From CG2-30-58-95 sp964618215 (GTDB taxonomy: Bacteria > Chloroflexota > Anaerolineae > Anaerolineales > Villigracilaceae): DNA of 64,000 nucleotides. Shown piece after piece: positions 51,256 to 58,877 of the stretch (positions are counted from its first letter, which is position 1; each line of letters begins with the position of its first letter). The stretch spans positions 34,758 to 98,757 of the forward strand of contig CAZTZE010000009.1 of assembly GCA_964618215.1 (NCBI GenBank), written 5' to 3'. The notes beneath the pieces were generated by a model. It saw only the letters and a list, made by a program, of their open reading frames with translations. It made no database searches and was not told the origin of the DNA. The position numbers and the translations under genes are program-made.

Positions 51256-51828
51256 ATCAGCGCCAATGAATTTAGAGTAAATGAGTCCATTCGGGTTCCA
51301 GAAGTTCGTTTGATCGGCCCCAACGCGGAGAACATTGGCGTTGTGTCCATCAAGCAGGCCCTGCAAATCGCCCGCGATGCGGAACTCGACCTGGTGGAAG
51401 TTGCCCCCAACTCCGCCCCGCCCGTATGTCGGGTGATGGACTTTGGCAAGTTCCTCTACGAGCGAACGAAGAAGGAACGCGAGGCTCGCAAGCAGCAAAC
51501 CAAGATCGAGGTAAAGGAAATCCGTCTCCGCCCCAAGACAAACGATGCACACCGCGGCTTCAAGGTGGATGACGCCCGCCGCTGGTTGGAACACGGGATG
51601 AAGGTGCGGGTGACGGTGCGCTTCCGGGGACGTGAAATCACGTATCCCGAATTGGCTCTGGAAGATTTGAGAGAGATTGCCCAGGAACTGGCTGAAGTGA
51701 GTATAGTGGAACAGGCGCCCGCTATCGAGGGCCGGGGAATGTCCATGATGCTCGTCCCCTCTCGAGGGAAAAAGAAACCCATCCCTAAAGAGAGCGATGA
51801 AGAGAAGTCTGCTGTGATCGTGAACTAA
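51256..51828 (+). CDS. infC: Translation initiation factor IF-3
   Basis: This 190-residue protein has both IF-3 domains: NEFRVNESIRVPEVRLIGPNAENIGV, DLVEVAPNSAPPVCRVMDFGKF and the C-terminal KVRVTVRFRGREITYPELA. The start is taken as ATC at 51256, six bases after GGAG, because infC characteristically uses a rare AUU/AUC/AUA start for autoregulation and no ATG or GTG fits. An ATG at 51190 would lie upstream of the -10 box and add 22 unlikely residues. Confidence 0.93.
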   Translation: MSANEFRVNESIRVPEVRLIGPNAENIGVVSIKQALQIARDAELDLVEVAPNSAPPVCRVMDFGKFLYERTKKEREARKQQTKIEVKEIRLRPKTNDAHRGFKVDDARRWLEHGMKVRVTVRFRGREITYPELALEDLREIAQELAEVSIVEQAPAIEGRGMSMMLVPSRGKKKPIPKESDEEKSAVIVN

Positions 51829-51855
51829 CCGCGGGGTCAAACCCGCGGAATTTTT
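51829..51855 (+). terminator. Attenuator-like hairpin between infC and rpmI
   Basis: CCGCGGG and CCCGCGG form a 7-base-pair stem with loop GTCAAA, followed by AATTTTTG. It could reduce read-through from infC or act as an attenuator. Confidence 0.7.
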
Positions 51856-51873
51856 GTGAGAGGAGTAATTGCT

Positions 51874-52101
51874 GTGCCGCGCAAGAAAAAAGAAGGCAAG
51901 TTTAAGTTGAAGACCCATAAGGCCACCTCGAAACGGTTCGGCGTGACCGGGTCCGGCAAGCTCGTGCGCACCAAAGGCGGCAAGGCTCACCTGCGTCGAA
52001 AGACATCCAAGCGCGTCAAGGCCTTGTTTGCTGAAATGGTCTCCGTTAAAGGACGGGGCATCATCAAGCGCGTCCGGCGCTTAGCGCCATACCTCAAGTA
52101 G
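51874..52101 (+). CDS. rpmI: 50S ribosomal protein L35
   Basis: This 75-residue basic protein has KLKTHKATSKRFGVTGSGK, RRKTSKRV and a C-terminal VRRLAPYL. The start is GTG 51874 with GAGGAG eight bases upstream. Its place between infC and rplT is the standard order. Confidence 0.96.
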   Translation: MPRKKKEGKFKLKTHKATSKRFGVTGSGKLVRTKGGKAHLRRKTSKRVKALFAEMVSVKGRGIIKRVRRLAPYLK

Positions 52102-52226
52102 GAGCGCGACACGTCGCGCCCGCTGAGGCGTTCGTATCCGTATTTATTGCGGCTACCGGGTGTACACAACTGGCACACAATGATTCGTCTGTAGGCCGAC
52201 GCCCGAGGGTTCGCAGGAGGTAAAAC

Positions 52227-52577
52227 ATGGCTCGTGTAAAAGGTGGCCCCTACGGCTACCGCCGTCATAAGAAAGTATTAAAGTACACCAAGGGTCAGCG
52301 TGGATCGAAACACCTGCTCTTCCGGCGCGCCAACGAGGCGATGCTGAAGAGCATGTGGTACGCCACGCGCGACCGCCGCTTGCGCCGGCGCGACTTGCGC
52401 AAACTTTGGATCGCCCGCATCAACGCCGCAGCCCGACTGAACGGCACCACCTACAGCCGGTTTATCGCGGCCTTGAAAAAGGCGGATATCAGCCTCAACC
52501 GCAAGATGTTGGCCGACATCGCCGTGCGCGACCCGCAGGCGTTTGCTGCGGTGGTGGCAAAGGCAAGCAAGTCGTAA
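52227..52577 (+). CDS. rplT: 50S ribosomal protein L20
   Basis: This 116-residue protein begins MARVKGGPYGYRRHKKVLKY and contains SMWYATRDRRLRRRDLRKLWIARINAA and DISLNRKMLADIAV. GCAGGAGG precedes the ATG. The 125-base spacer from rpmI contains the hairpin GCGCGACACGTCGCGC and may be a site for L20 autoregulation. Confidence 0.97.
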   Translation: MARVKGGPYGYRRHKKVLKYTKGQRGSKHLLFRRANEAMLKSMWYATRDRRLRRRDLRKLWIARINAAARLNGTTYSRFIAALKKADISLNRKMLADIAVRDPQAFAAVVAKASKS

Positions 52578-52599
52578 GAAAAAACATCGTTTTGTAAAG

Positions 52600-52627
52600 T
52601 CGGGACGGCAATCACCGTCCCGATTTT
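52600..52627 (+). terminator. Terminator of infC-rpmI-rplT
   Basis: TCGGGACGG and CCGTCCCGA form a perfect stem followed by TTTTA. Confidence 0.88.
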
Positions 52628-52651
52628 ACGTTAATCTTGTGGCTGATGAGG

Positions 52652-52657
52652 TAAAAT
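52652..52657 (+). promoter_or_regulatory. -10 box of a probably leaderless methylase mRNA
   Basis: TAAAAT ends six bases before ATG 52664 and no ribosome binding site is present. Confidence 0.55.
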
Positions 52658-52663
52658 AACCAT

Positions 52664-54880
52664 ATGCAGAACGGCCGGTTTATTGATTCTTGCTCGGAAG
52701 ATTTTGTAAGCCAATTAGCCCAAGATGAGACGGGAAAACGGCAGTACTACCGTCCCGTTTATTCTTTGCACAAATGGTGGGCGCGCCGTCCTGGCGCTTT
52801 GTTTCGCGCCATTATTCTTTTGGCTACAGATCCTAGCAATACATTGTTTCAATCTGAGAATGGGGGCTCAATCTCCACAGCGAGCGACTACTTCAAAGAG
52901 CATAACTTAGACGGCGTGGTGATTCTCGATCCATTCATGGGTGGAGGCACAACGCTGGCAGAAGCCAATCGGCTGGGGGCAAAAGTAATTGGATGCGATC
53001 TTAATCCCGTATCCTATTGGATCGTCAAAGAGACTCTTAAACCGATTGACCTCGATAGGCTCGACATGTATTTCCATGAACTCGAAAGTGACGCGGGTAA
53101 AAAAATCAAAGCACTCTACCATACTCGTTGTGCTAATTGTGGTTCGCAGTGTGATAGTCTCTATGGATTCTGGGTACGTTATGTAAAATGCTCTCACTGC
53201 GGTAAAAATGCCTATTTGTTTAAACGCACACTATTAAACGAGGGCTTGAGTCGGAATAAGCCCCCATCTCCAAGCAACCCGGCGACAACATTTTGCCCTC
53301 ATTGTTTCGCTCTAAATGACTGGCACGGCAGCGGCCATTGTGCTTGCCGTTCTTGTAATCATCACTTTGATCCACAGATAGGCACATACAACCAGGGTTT
53401 CTATACCTGTTTACATTGTGGTCAGAGCCACATTCAATTACTACAGACTCTTAGGTCGGGGCAAAAGCTGCGCGAGAAATTGATAACGATAGAATATTAC
53501 TGTGACTGTTGCAGAGACAGAATATACAAATCCCCAGACGCCAAAGACCTAGCCAACCTTGACCAGATTGAGAGATCATTCGAGGAGCGTAAAAATAGTT
53601 TGATTTTTCCACGGCAAAGGATTCTCGAAGGTGCATCATCAGTCCGATGGCGACTTCACAACTATCAATGTTATTATGAGGTATTTAACGCTCGACAATT
53701 AGTTGCATTTAATTACTTACTGGAGAGTATTCAAGCAATTCCAGAGGAAGAATACCGAAGCGCGCTCATCACAGTGTTTTCTAATTCGCTTGAATACAAC
53801 AACATGATGACGCCTTACAACTATCCTCATCGAAAGCTGCATCATCTTTTCAATTACCATGCACTACCCCTAACCACGACCCCGGTCGAGAATGTAGTTT
53901 GGGGTGCAGGAAGAGAGGGCGCAGGTACATTCGCCAATTGCTATCAACGCTATGTTCTTGCGAAGAAATATTGTCAATCTCCTTTTGACAAATTCAAAGA
54001 TTCTTTTGGAGTAGTTCAAACCGTGTCTACCAAAGGGGAAAAAATTTTGGCCCGCTTTGTGCAATCTGTTGATGAACTCAAAAAAACACCTCGCGGTGCT
54101 TTCCTATTGTGTCAAGATTCTTCGCAATTGCCATCGGTTCCTGATCAAACTGCTGATTTCGTGATCACCGATCCACCGTATTTTGATAACGTTCATTATT
54201 CGGAGCTATCGAATTTTTTTTACGTCTGGTTAAATCAACTTGTTGACCATCCATACTTCGTGACGCAGAATGTCCCCACACAACAAGAAGCAATTGTCAA
54301 TGCAGGTATGGATAAAGGTGAAGAAGACTACAGAAATTTGCTTACAGCCGTTTTTCGCGAGAGCGGTAGAATCTTGAAAGATGGGGGCAAGTTAATCTTC
54401 ACATTCCACCATACTAAGTGGAGAGCTTGGTGGACTGTATTAACAGCAATCATTAATAGTGGTTTTCGCGTGGTTGATTCTTTTCCCGTGTTGAGTGAAT
54501 ATAAAGTCAATCCTCATATACGAAACAAACAGTCACTGGATATGGATTTGGTTTTGATCTGTGAGAAAAGAGTTGTCCATCAGGAACCACTATCAACGTC
54601 GCCAACAGAAATCTTGCAGCGAGCGATGACACCGCAGATCAAAAATTCACACAGTAATGGCAATAAGCTGTTTCTGTATTTTATGGGTGAATTACTGAAA
54701 ACAGCCAGTTCGACAACAGATAATAAAAGAGTGGATTTTGACTGGTTTGAGAATGCCTTGGTTCACTTCGATGACTTTTTAGCAACAGAGAATATCAGCA
54801 CAAACAAGAGCAGATACGAAATTTCAAAGCCACGGCAATTGAGATTGCTTGATGGTAAATCCTCAAAACAATCACAGTAG
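52664..54880 (+). CDS. Zn-ribbon DNA methylase (COG1743/DUF1156-like)
   Basis: This 738-residue protein begins with the HKWWARRPGALFRAIILLA motif seen in DUF1156-type DNA methylases. The SAM site DPFMGGGTTLAEANRLGAKV follows near residue 89, then a region of several CxxC pairs (CANCGSQC, CSHCGK, CPHCF, CRSC, CLHCGQ, CDCC), and near residue 502 the catalytic TDPPYFDNVHYSEL. It would methylate N6 of adenine or N4 of cytosine in DNA. Base composition is clearly AT-richer than all neighbours, with codons such as AAT, TTA and AGA common, which suggests transfer. It pairs with the next gene (8-base gap). Confidence 0.85.
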   Translation: MQNGRFIDSCSEDFVSQLAQDETGKRQYYRPVYSLHKWWARRPGALFRAIILLATDPSNTLFQSENGGSISTASDYFKEHNLDGVVILDPFMGGGTTLAEANRLGAKVIGCDLNPVSYWIVKETLKPIDLDRLDMYFHELESDAGKKIKALYHTRCANCGSQCDSLYGFWVRYVKCSHCGKNAYLFKRTLLNEGLSRNKPPSPSNPATTFCPHCFALNDWHGSGHCACRSCNHHFDPQIGTYNQGFYTCLHCGQSHIQLLQTLRSGQKLREKLITIEYYCDCCRDRIYKSPDAKDLANLDQIERSFEERKNSLIFPRQRILEGASSVRWRLHNYQCYYEVFNARQLVAFNYLLESIQAIPEEEYRSALITVFSNSLEYNNMMTPYNYPHRKLHHLFNYHALPLTTTPVENVVWGAGREGAGTFANCYQRYVLAKKYCQSPFDKFKDSFGVVQTVSTKGEKILARFVQSVDELKKTPRGAFLLCQDSSQLPSVPDQTADFVITDPPYFDNVHYSELSNFFYVWLNQLVDHPYFVTQNVPTQQEAIVNAGMDKGEEDYRNLLTAVFRESGRILKDGGKLIFTFHHTKWRAWWTVLTAIINSGFRVVDSFPVLSEYKVNPHIRNKQSLDMDLVLICEKRVVHQEPLSTSPTEILQRAMTPQIKNSHSNGNKLFLYFMGELLKTASSTTDNKRVDFDWFENALVHFDDFLATENISTNKSRYEISKPRQLRLLDGKSSKQSQ

Positions 54881-54888
54881 AGGAAATC

Positions 54889-55644
54889 ATGTCTGAAATA
54901 AAAATCCCTCGCCTACGAACGGTTGATAAAATCAAGCCTCCCTTCCCGCTAAACCAATTTCCGCCAGATTTCGGTTATATACTCGGCAAGGAAATTGTTT
55001 ACCTCCTTGCGACGAAAAGTACTGCCGACCTTGCAGGGCCGGAGTGGGAGCAGATTTTTGCAAAAGGTATTGGCGCAACATGGAAACCATCGAATGTTGG
55101 GCTCGACGATGTTACTCTGGGTGTCTGCGCCTGGGGCGCAAAGACTGTCAAGAATCCACGCCCTCATCAAGCAAATATCGTGCGACTGATCTCAGGGCGC
55201 AATTCTCCTGCTTACTCGTATGAGCAGATGGAACTCAATGCTGACCCGCAAGAAATAGGCATTGATGTTTTAAGTATCTGGAATGCACGCGTTGAATCTA
55301 TCCGATCTAGGTTTTCTCATCTGCGCACTGTGGTTTTGATCAAGTCGTATGACCTGACAGAGTTGGCAGTTTTTGAATTTGAGACGGTTCTTTATCCAAT
55401 TGACCAATACACATGGTCGAGGAATGAACGGGGGAATCTGGAGGCGTTCGAAAAAGCGACCGGCGCGCATCGTTTCACTTGGCAACCACACGGCTCGCAA
55501 TTCACGATCATTGAGAGAGTTCCACAAGATTGTCTATTGATAAAAGTTAAACCTCCGCCTAAACTGGATAAAGAACACATCTTAAAAACCTTGAACTTTG
55601 ATGATAGTTGGATAACAGTAACAAGACGTAAGGATAACGGTTGA
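54889..55644 (+). CDS. Unknown partner of the DNA methylase, candidate nuclease
   Basis: This 251-residue protein has no signal or membrane segment. It contains EWEQIFAKGIGATWKPSNVG and then LDDVTLGVCAWGAKTVKNPR, a spacing of acidic residues and lysines that recalls a restriction-enzyme core, but the usual (D/E)xK is not clear. It is AT-rich like the methylase gene and preceded by AGAGGAAATC. The pairing suggests a restriction endonuclease or a DNA-modification accessory; this is inference only. Its stop overlaps the TTG start of the macrodomain gene. Confidence 0.6.
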   Translation: MSEIKIPRLRTVDKIKPPFPLNQFPPDFGYILGKEIVYLLATKSTADLAGPEWEQIFAKGIGATWKPSNVGLDDVTLGVCAWGAKTVKNPRPHQANIVRLISGRNSPAYSYEQMELNADPQEIGIDVLSIWNARVESIRSRFSHLRTVVLIKSYDLTELAVFEFETVLYPIDQYTWSRNERGNLEAFEKATGAHRFTWQPHGSQFTIIERVPQDCLLIKVKPPPKLDKEHILKTLNFDDSWITVTRRKDNG

Positions 55645-56207
55645 TTCTTACAGAGGCCACCCTCCCCTCCGGTCAAACTCTGCAAATCGCCCGGGGCGAC
55701 ATCACCGCCGAGACGGTGGATGCCATCGTCAACGCCGCCAACGAGTACCTCCAGCACGGCGCGGGGGTGGCGGGGGCTATCGTTCGCCGCGGCGGGGAGG
55801 TCATTCAGCAGGAAAGCGATGAGTGGGTGCGTAAGCATGGAACAGTGACCCACGAGGAACCTGCTTATACCTCCAGCGGCAACCTGCCCTGCCGCTACGT
55901 CATCCACGCCGTCGGCCCGGTTTGGGGCGACGGGGACGAGGATGCCAAACTGGCCGCCGCGGTGAGCGGCTCGCTGCGTGTGGCAGACGAATTGGGGCTA
56001 TCGTCCATCGCATTGCCGGCCATCTCCACCGGCATCTTCGGTTTCCCCAAGGAGCGCGCCGCGCAGGTCATTCTGAAATCCATCCAGGCATATTTCGGGG
56101 AAAAGCCTGATTCGAGTATCAGCCTCGTCCGGTTGGTGTTATATGACCAGGCAATGGTCGCCGTTTTTTCAAAAACATGGCATGATCACTTCGACGCAAA
56201 ATCCTAA
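55641..56207 (+). CDS. Macrodomain (ADP-ribose-binding) protein
   Basis: This 188-residue protein matches MacroD-type macrodomains: RGDITAETVDAIVNAANEYLQHGAGVAGAIVRRGG and ALPAISTGIFGFPKERAA. Such enzymes bind ADP-ribose and often remove it from proteins or act on O-acetyl-ADP-ribose. The start is TTG 55641 inside the TTGA overlap with the preceding gene; no ATG fits. GC content returns to the level of the host here, so it marks the end of the AT-rich island. The next gene starts within its last 26 bases. Confidence 0.9.
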   Translation: MILTEATLPSGQTLQIARGDITAETVDAIVNAANEYLQHGAGVAGAIVRRGGEVIQQESDEWVRKHGTVTHEEPAYTSSGNLPCRYVIHAVGPVWGDGDEDAKLAAAVSGSLRVADELGLSSIALPAISTGIFGFPKERAAQVILKSIQAYFGEKPDSSISLVRLVLYDQAMVAVFSKTWHDHFDAKS

Positions 56208-56970
56208 GCTCAAACTTGTGAGCGGGCTACTGGGCCGCCCGAAGGAACGCCGCGAAGCGGGTGCCTTCGTCGCCGAGGGCGTGCGGCTGGTAGAGGAAGC
56301 TTTCGCGTCAAACTGGCAGTTCCGCTTTGCGCTTTACTCCGCCAGCCTCGCCGAGCGCGGCCAGGAATTGGTGAAGCAGTTACGCGCCGCTGGCGTGGAG
56401 ATGGAAGAGATCGAACCGCGTCTGCTGCAATCCGTCAGTGAAACCGAGACCTCACAGGGCATTCTTGCCGTCCTTTCTTTGACCAATTTACCAATTCCCA
56501 ATTTACCAACTTTCATCCTCATCCCCGACCAAATCCGCGACCCAGGCAACATTGGCAGCCTCTTGCGGACGGCCGTCGCCGCGGGTGTTCAGGCTGTTTT
56601 CCTGCCTCCAGAGACAACGGATGCCTTCGCGCCGAAAGTCGTCCGCGCCGGCATGGGGGCGCACTTCAGGCTGCCGATTATATCCCTTGCGTGGGAGGAG
56701 ATTCGGCGAATCAGCGATTCAGCGAAACTGAAAGTAATCCTGGCTGACATGGATGGCCGCTCTTGTTGGGAGACCGATTTCCGTGCCCCGCTGGCGCTCA
56801 TCGTCGGCGGCGAGGCAGAAGGGGCGAGTCAAGAAGCGCGCAAGTTGGCCAATAAGCAGGTTCGTATTCCCATGCCCGGCGGTGCAGAATCATTGAATGC
56901 CGCCATTGCGGGGGCAATATTGATCTTCGAGATTGTCCGCCAGAGGACTGAACCACGCAGCCATCCTTAA
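56182..56970 (+). CDS. SpoU/TrmH-family RNA 2'-O-methyltransferase
   Basis: This 262-residue enzyme begins MITSTQNPKLKLVSGLLGRPKERREAGAFVAEG (substrate-binding domain, to about residue 100). The SPOUT domain follows with DQIRDPGNIGSLLRTA, GGEAEGASQEA and IPMPGGAESLNAAIAGAI, the three motifs of the deep-knot fold. It methylates a ribose in rRNA or tRNA with SAM. Between the two domains the linker LTNLPIPNLPTF is encoded by an octamer repeat (56482-56512). Confidence 0.93.
   Translation: MITSTQNPKLKLVSGLLGRPKERREAGAFVAEGVRLVEEAFASNWQFRFALYSASLAERGQELVKQLRAAGVEMEEIEPRLLQSVSETETSQGILAVLSLTNLPIPNLPTFILIPDQIRDPGNIGSLLRTAVAAGVQAVFLPPETTDAFAPKVVRAGMGAHFRLPIISLAWEEIRRISDSAKLKVILADMDGRSCWETDFRAPLALIVGGEAEGASQEARKLANKQVRIPMPGGAESLNAAIAGAILIFEIVRQRTEPRSHP
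56482..56512. repeat. ACCAATTT-word repeat in the SpoU-type gene
   Basis: ACCAATTT, ACCAATTC, CCAATTT, ACCAACTT (8, 8, 7, 8 bases) encode the inter-domain linker. Confidence 0.88.
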
Positions 56971-56992
56971 TTCCAGAAAGTCTACTCAGCGG

Positions 56993-56998
56993 TATAAT
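56993..56998 (+). promoter_or_regulatory. -10 box of a probably leaderless glycosyltransferase mRNA
   Basis: TATAAT ends six bases before GTG 57005, with no ribosome binding site between. Confidence 0.65.
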
Positions 56999-57004
56999 CT
57001 CCTC

Positions 57005-58024
57005 GTGCCACGAATTTGTATTATCCCCAAGGCCGCTAATATTGGTGGAGTAACATCCTTCCAACGCAAATTTGCCGCAGGACTGGCGCGGCGCGGCGTG
57101 GAAGTCTGTCACGACCTCGGCGATCTGCCCTACGACGCGGTGCTGTTGACCGGCGGCACGCGCCAACTGTTTGCCCTGTGGCGGGCGCGGCGGCGCGGCG
57201 TGCGGGTCGTCCAGCGACTGGACGGGATCAACTGGATCCACCGCCAGCGGCGCACCGGCTGGCGTCATTACCTGCGCGCCGAATACGCCAACTGGCTGCT
57301 GGCTTTTATCCGCACCCGCATCGCCAGCCAGATCGCCTACCAGTCCGAATTCGTGCGCGGCTGGTGGGAAGACTGGTTCGGAGCGGCGCGCGCCCCGAGC
57401 GTCGTCATCCACAACGGCGTTGATTTGGATGTTTATTCTCCTCTGGGGCAGGTTGTCAACCCGCCCTACCGTCTGCTGATCGTGGAAGGCAGCCTGGGCG
57501 GGGGCTATGAGATGGGCTTGGAATGGGCGGTTCGCCTGGGGGAGTCGTTGGCCGGGAACCCCAAGTTCCCCATGCAACTGATGGTCGTCGGCCGCCTCGC
57601 GCCGCAGCTTCAATCATCCTGGCAGAAAAACAGCCGCATCCCCATCCTGTGGGCCGGAACGCTGCCTGGTGAGCATATCCCCGAAATTGACCGTTCGGCG
57701 CATCTCCTTTTCTCAACCGATTTGAACTCGGCCTGCCCCAATGCGGTCATCGAGGCGCTGGCCTGCGGTTTACCGGTCGTGGCCTTCAGCACCGGCGCTT
57801 TACCTGAGCTGGTGACCGGCGATGCTGGCCGCCTCGTCCCGTACGGCGGCAACCCGTGGCGGATTGACCCGCCCGATCTGCCGGCCCTGGCCGCGGCCGC
57901 CGCGGATATCCTGTCCGACCTGCCGCGCTTCCGAGCCGCGGCGCGGGCGCGGGCGGAGGAGGCGTTTTCGTTGGAGAGAATGGTTGATAAATACCTGGAT
58001 GCCTTGCTTGGAATTAATGGCTAA
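57005..58024 (+). CDS. Family 4-like glycosyltransferase
   Basis: This 339-residue GT-B enzyme starts PRICIIPKAANIGGVTSFQRKFAAGL (donor/acceptor N-domain glycine loop), has VIHNGVDLDVYSP between the domains, and ends with SACPNAVIEALACGLPVVAFSTGALPELV, the nucleotide-sugar-binding EA(x)xxG(x)PV motif. The start is GTG 57005, placed by the TATAAT box; an upstream extension into the preceding gene is unlikely. It overlaps the FkbM gene by eight bases. The product is probably a cell-surface or secreted glycan. Confidence 0.88.
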   Translation: MPRICIIPKAANIGGVTSFQRKFAAGLARRGVEVCHDLGDLPYDAVLLTGGTRQLFALWRARRRGVRVVQRLDGINWIHRQRRTGWRHYLRAEYANWLLAFIRTRIASQIAYQSEFVRGWWEDWFGAARAPSVVIHNGVDLDVYSPLGQVVNPPYRLLIVEGSLGGGYEMGLEWAVRLGESLAGNPKFPMQLMVVGRLAPQLQSSWQKNSRIPILWAGTLPGEHIPEIDRSAHLLFSTDLNSACPNAVIEALACGLPVVAFSTGALPELVTGDAGRLVPYGGNPWRIDPPDLPALAAAAADILSDLPRFRAAARARAEEAFSLERMVDKYLDALLGING

Positions 58025-58877
58025 TCCACTTTTATCTTTCGCCGCCTTTGCCGCGCGCATCCTGCCCCAGCCGGTCAAACAGGCCATCTATCGCCTTGGC
58101 CCGCTGGCGCGGCCGGTGCGTGACTGGCTCAACCGCGCTGCCCCGACCGGCCTGACAACAGTCAAGGTCGCCTCCGGAGACTTGGCAGGCTTCACCTTGC
58201 AACTTGACCTCCAGACCGAGAAAGATTACTGGCTGGGTACTTATGAGCCGGAATTGCAGGCGGCTTTGCGCGAGCTGATAAAACCCGGCATGGTCGCCTA
58301 CGATGTCGGCGCAAATATCGGCTACGTGACCTTGTTGCTCGCCAGCGCCGTGGCCGAGACGGGGCGAGTCTGCGCCTTCGAAGCGCTGCCGGCCAACGTC
58401 GAGCGCTTGCGCGCCAACATTGGACTCAACGGTATGGAGGCGCGGGTGATGGTCGTCGCCGGGGCGGTGACAGCCGGCCAGGGTCCGGTGCGCTTTCTCG
58501 TTCACGCCTCAGGTGGGATGGGCAAGGCCGCAGGCTCGGCCGGGCGGCGGGCGGATGACTATCTATCCGAGGTCACTGTCGCGGGTATCTCCCTGGATGA
58601 ATTTGTCTACACAGAAGGCAACATGCCGCCGCAGGTGATCAAGATGGACATCGAAGGCGGCGAAGTGCTCGCCCTGCCCGGTATGCGCCGCCTGCTGATC
58701 GAGGCGCGCCCGCGGATGTTGATGGAATTGCACGGCCCGGAATCGACGCGCCTGGCCTGGGAGATGCTGACCGCCGCCGGGTATGAAATTTGCTGGATGA
58801 AACGCGGATTTCCACCCGTAGCCTCGCTGGAGGCGCTGGGCTGGAAGGCTTATCTGGTCGCCAGGCCGAAGGCATAA
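58017..58877 (+). CDS. FkbM-family methyltransferase
   Basis: This 286-residue SAM-dependent methyltransferase has VAYDVGANIGYVTLLLASA (SAM-binding loop, about residue 97), GRVCAFEALPANVERLRANI and VIKMDIEGGEVLALPGM, the FkbM signature. FkbM enzymes O-methylate sugars or polyketides. Between two glycosyltransferase genes, a sugar O-methylation in the same glycan is likely. It starts within the end of the previous gene, and its stop touches the next ATG. Confidence 0.9.
   Translation: MANPLLSFAAFAARILPQPVKQAIYRLGPLARPVRDWLNRAAPTGLTTVKVASGDLAGFTLQLDLQTEKDYWLGTYEPELQAALRELIKPGMVAYDVGANIGYVTLLLASAVAETGRVCAFEALPANVERLRANIGLNGMEARVMVVAGAVTAGQGPVRFLVHASGGMGKAAGSAGRRADDYLSEVTVAGISLDEFVYTEGNMPPQVIKMDIEGGEVLALPGMRRLLIEARPRMLMELHGPESTRLAWEMLTAAGYEICWMKRGFPPVASLEALGWKAYLVARPKA

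Noticed and set aside
52102..52226. Possible small RNA gene between rpmI and rplT
   Set aside because: A hairpin is visible but no promoter or terminator; it is better taken as a leader for rplT.
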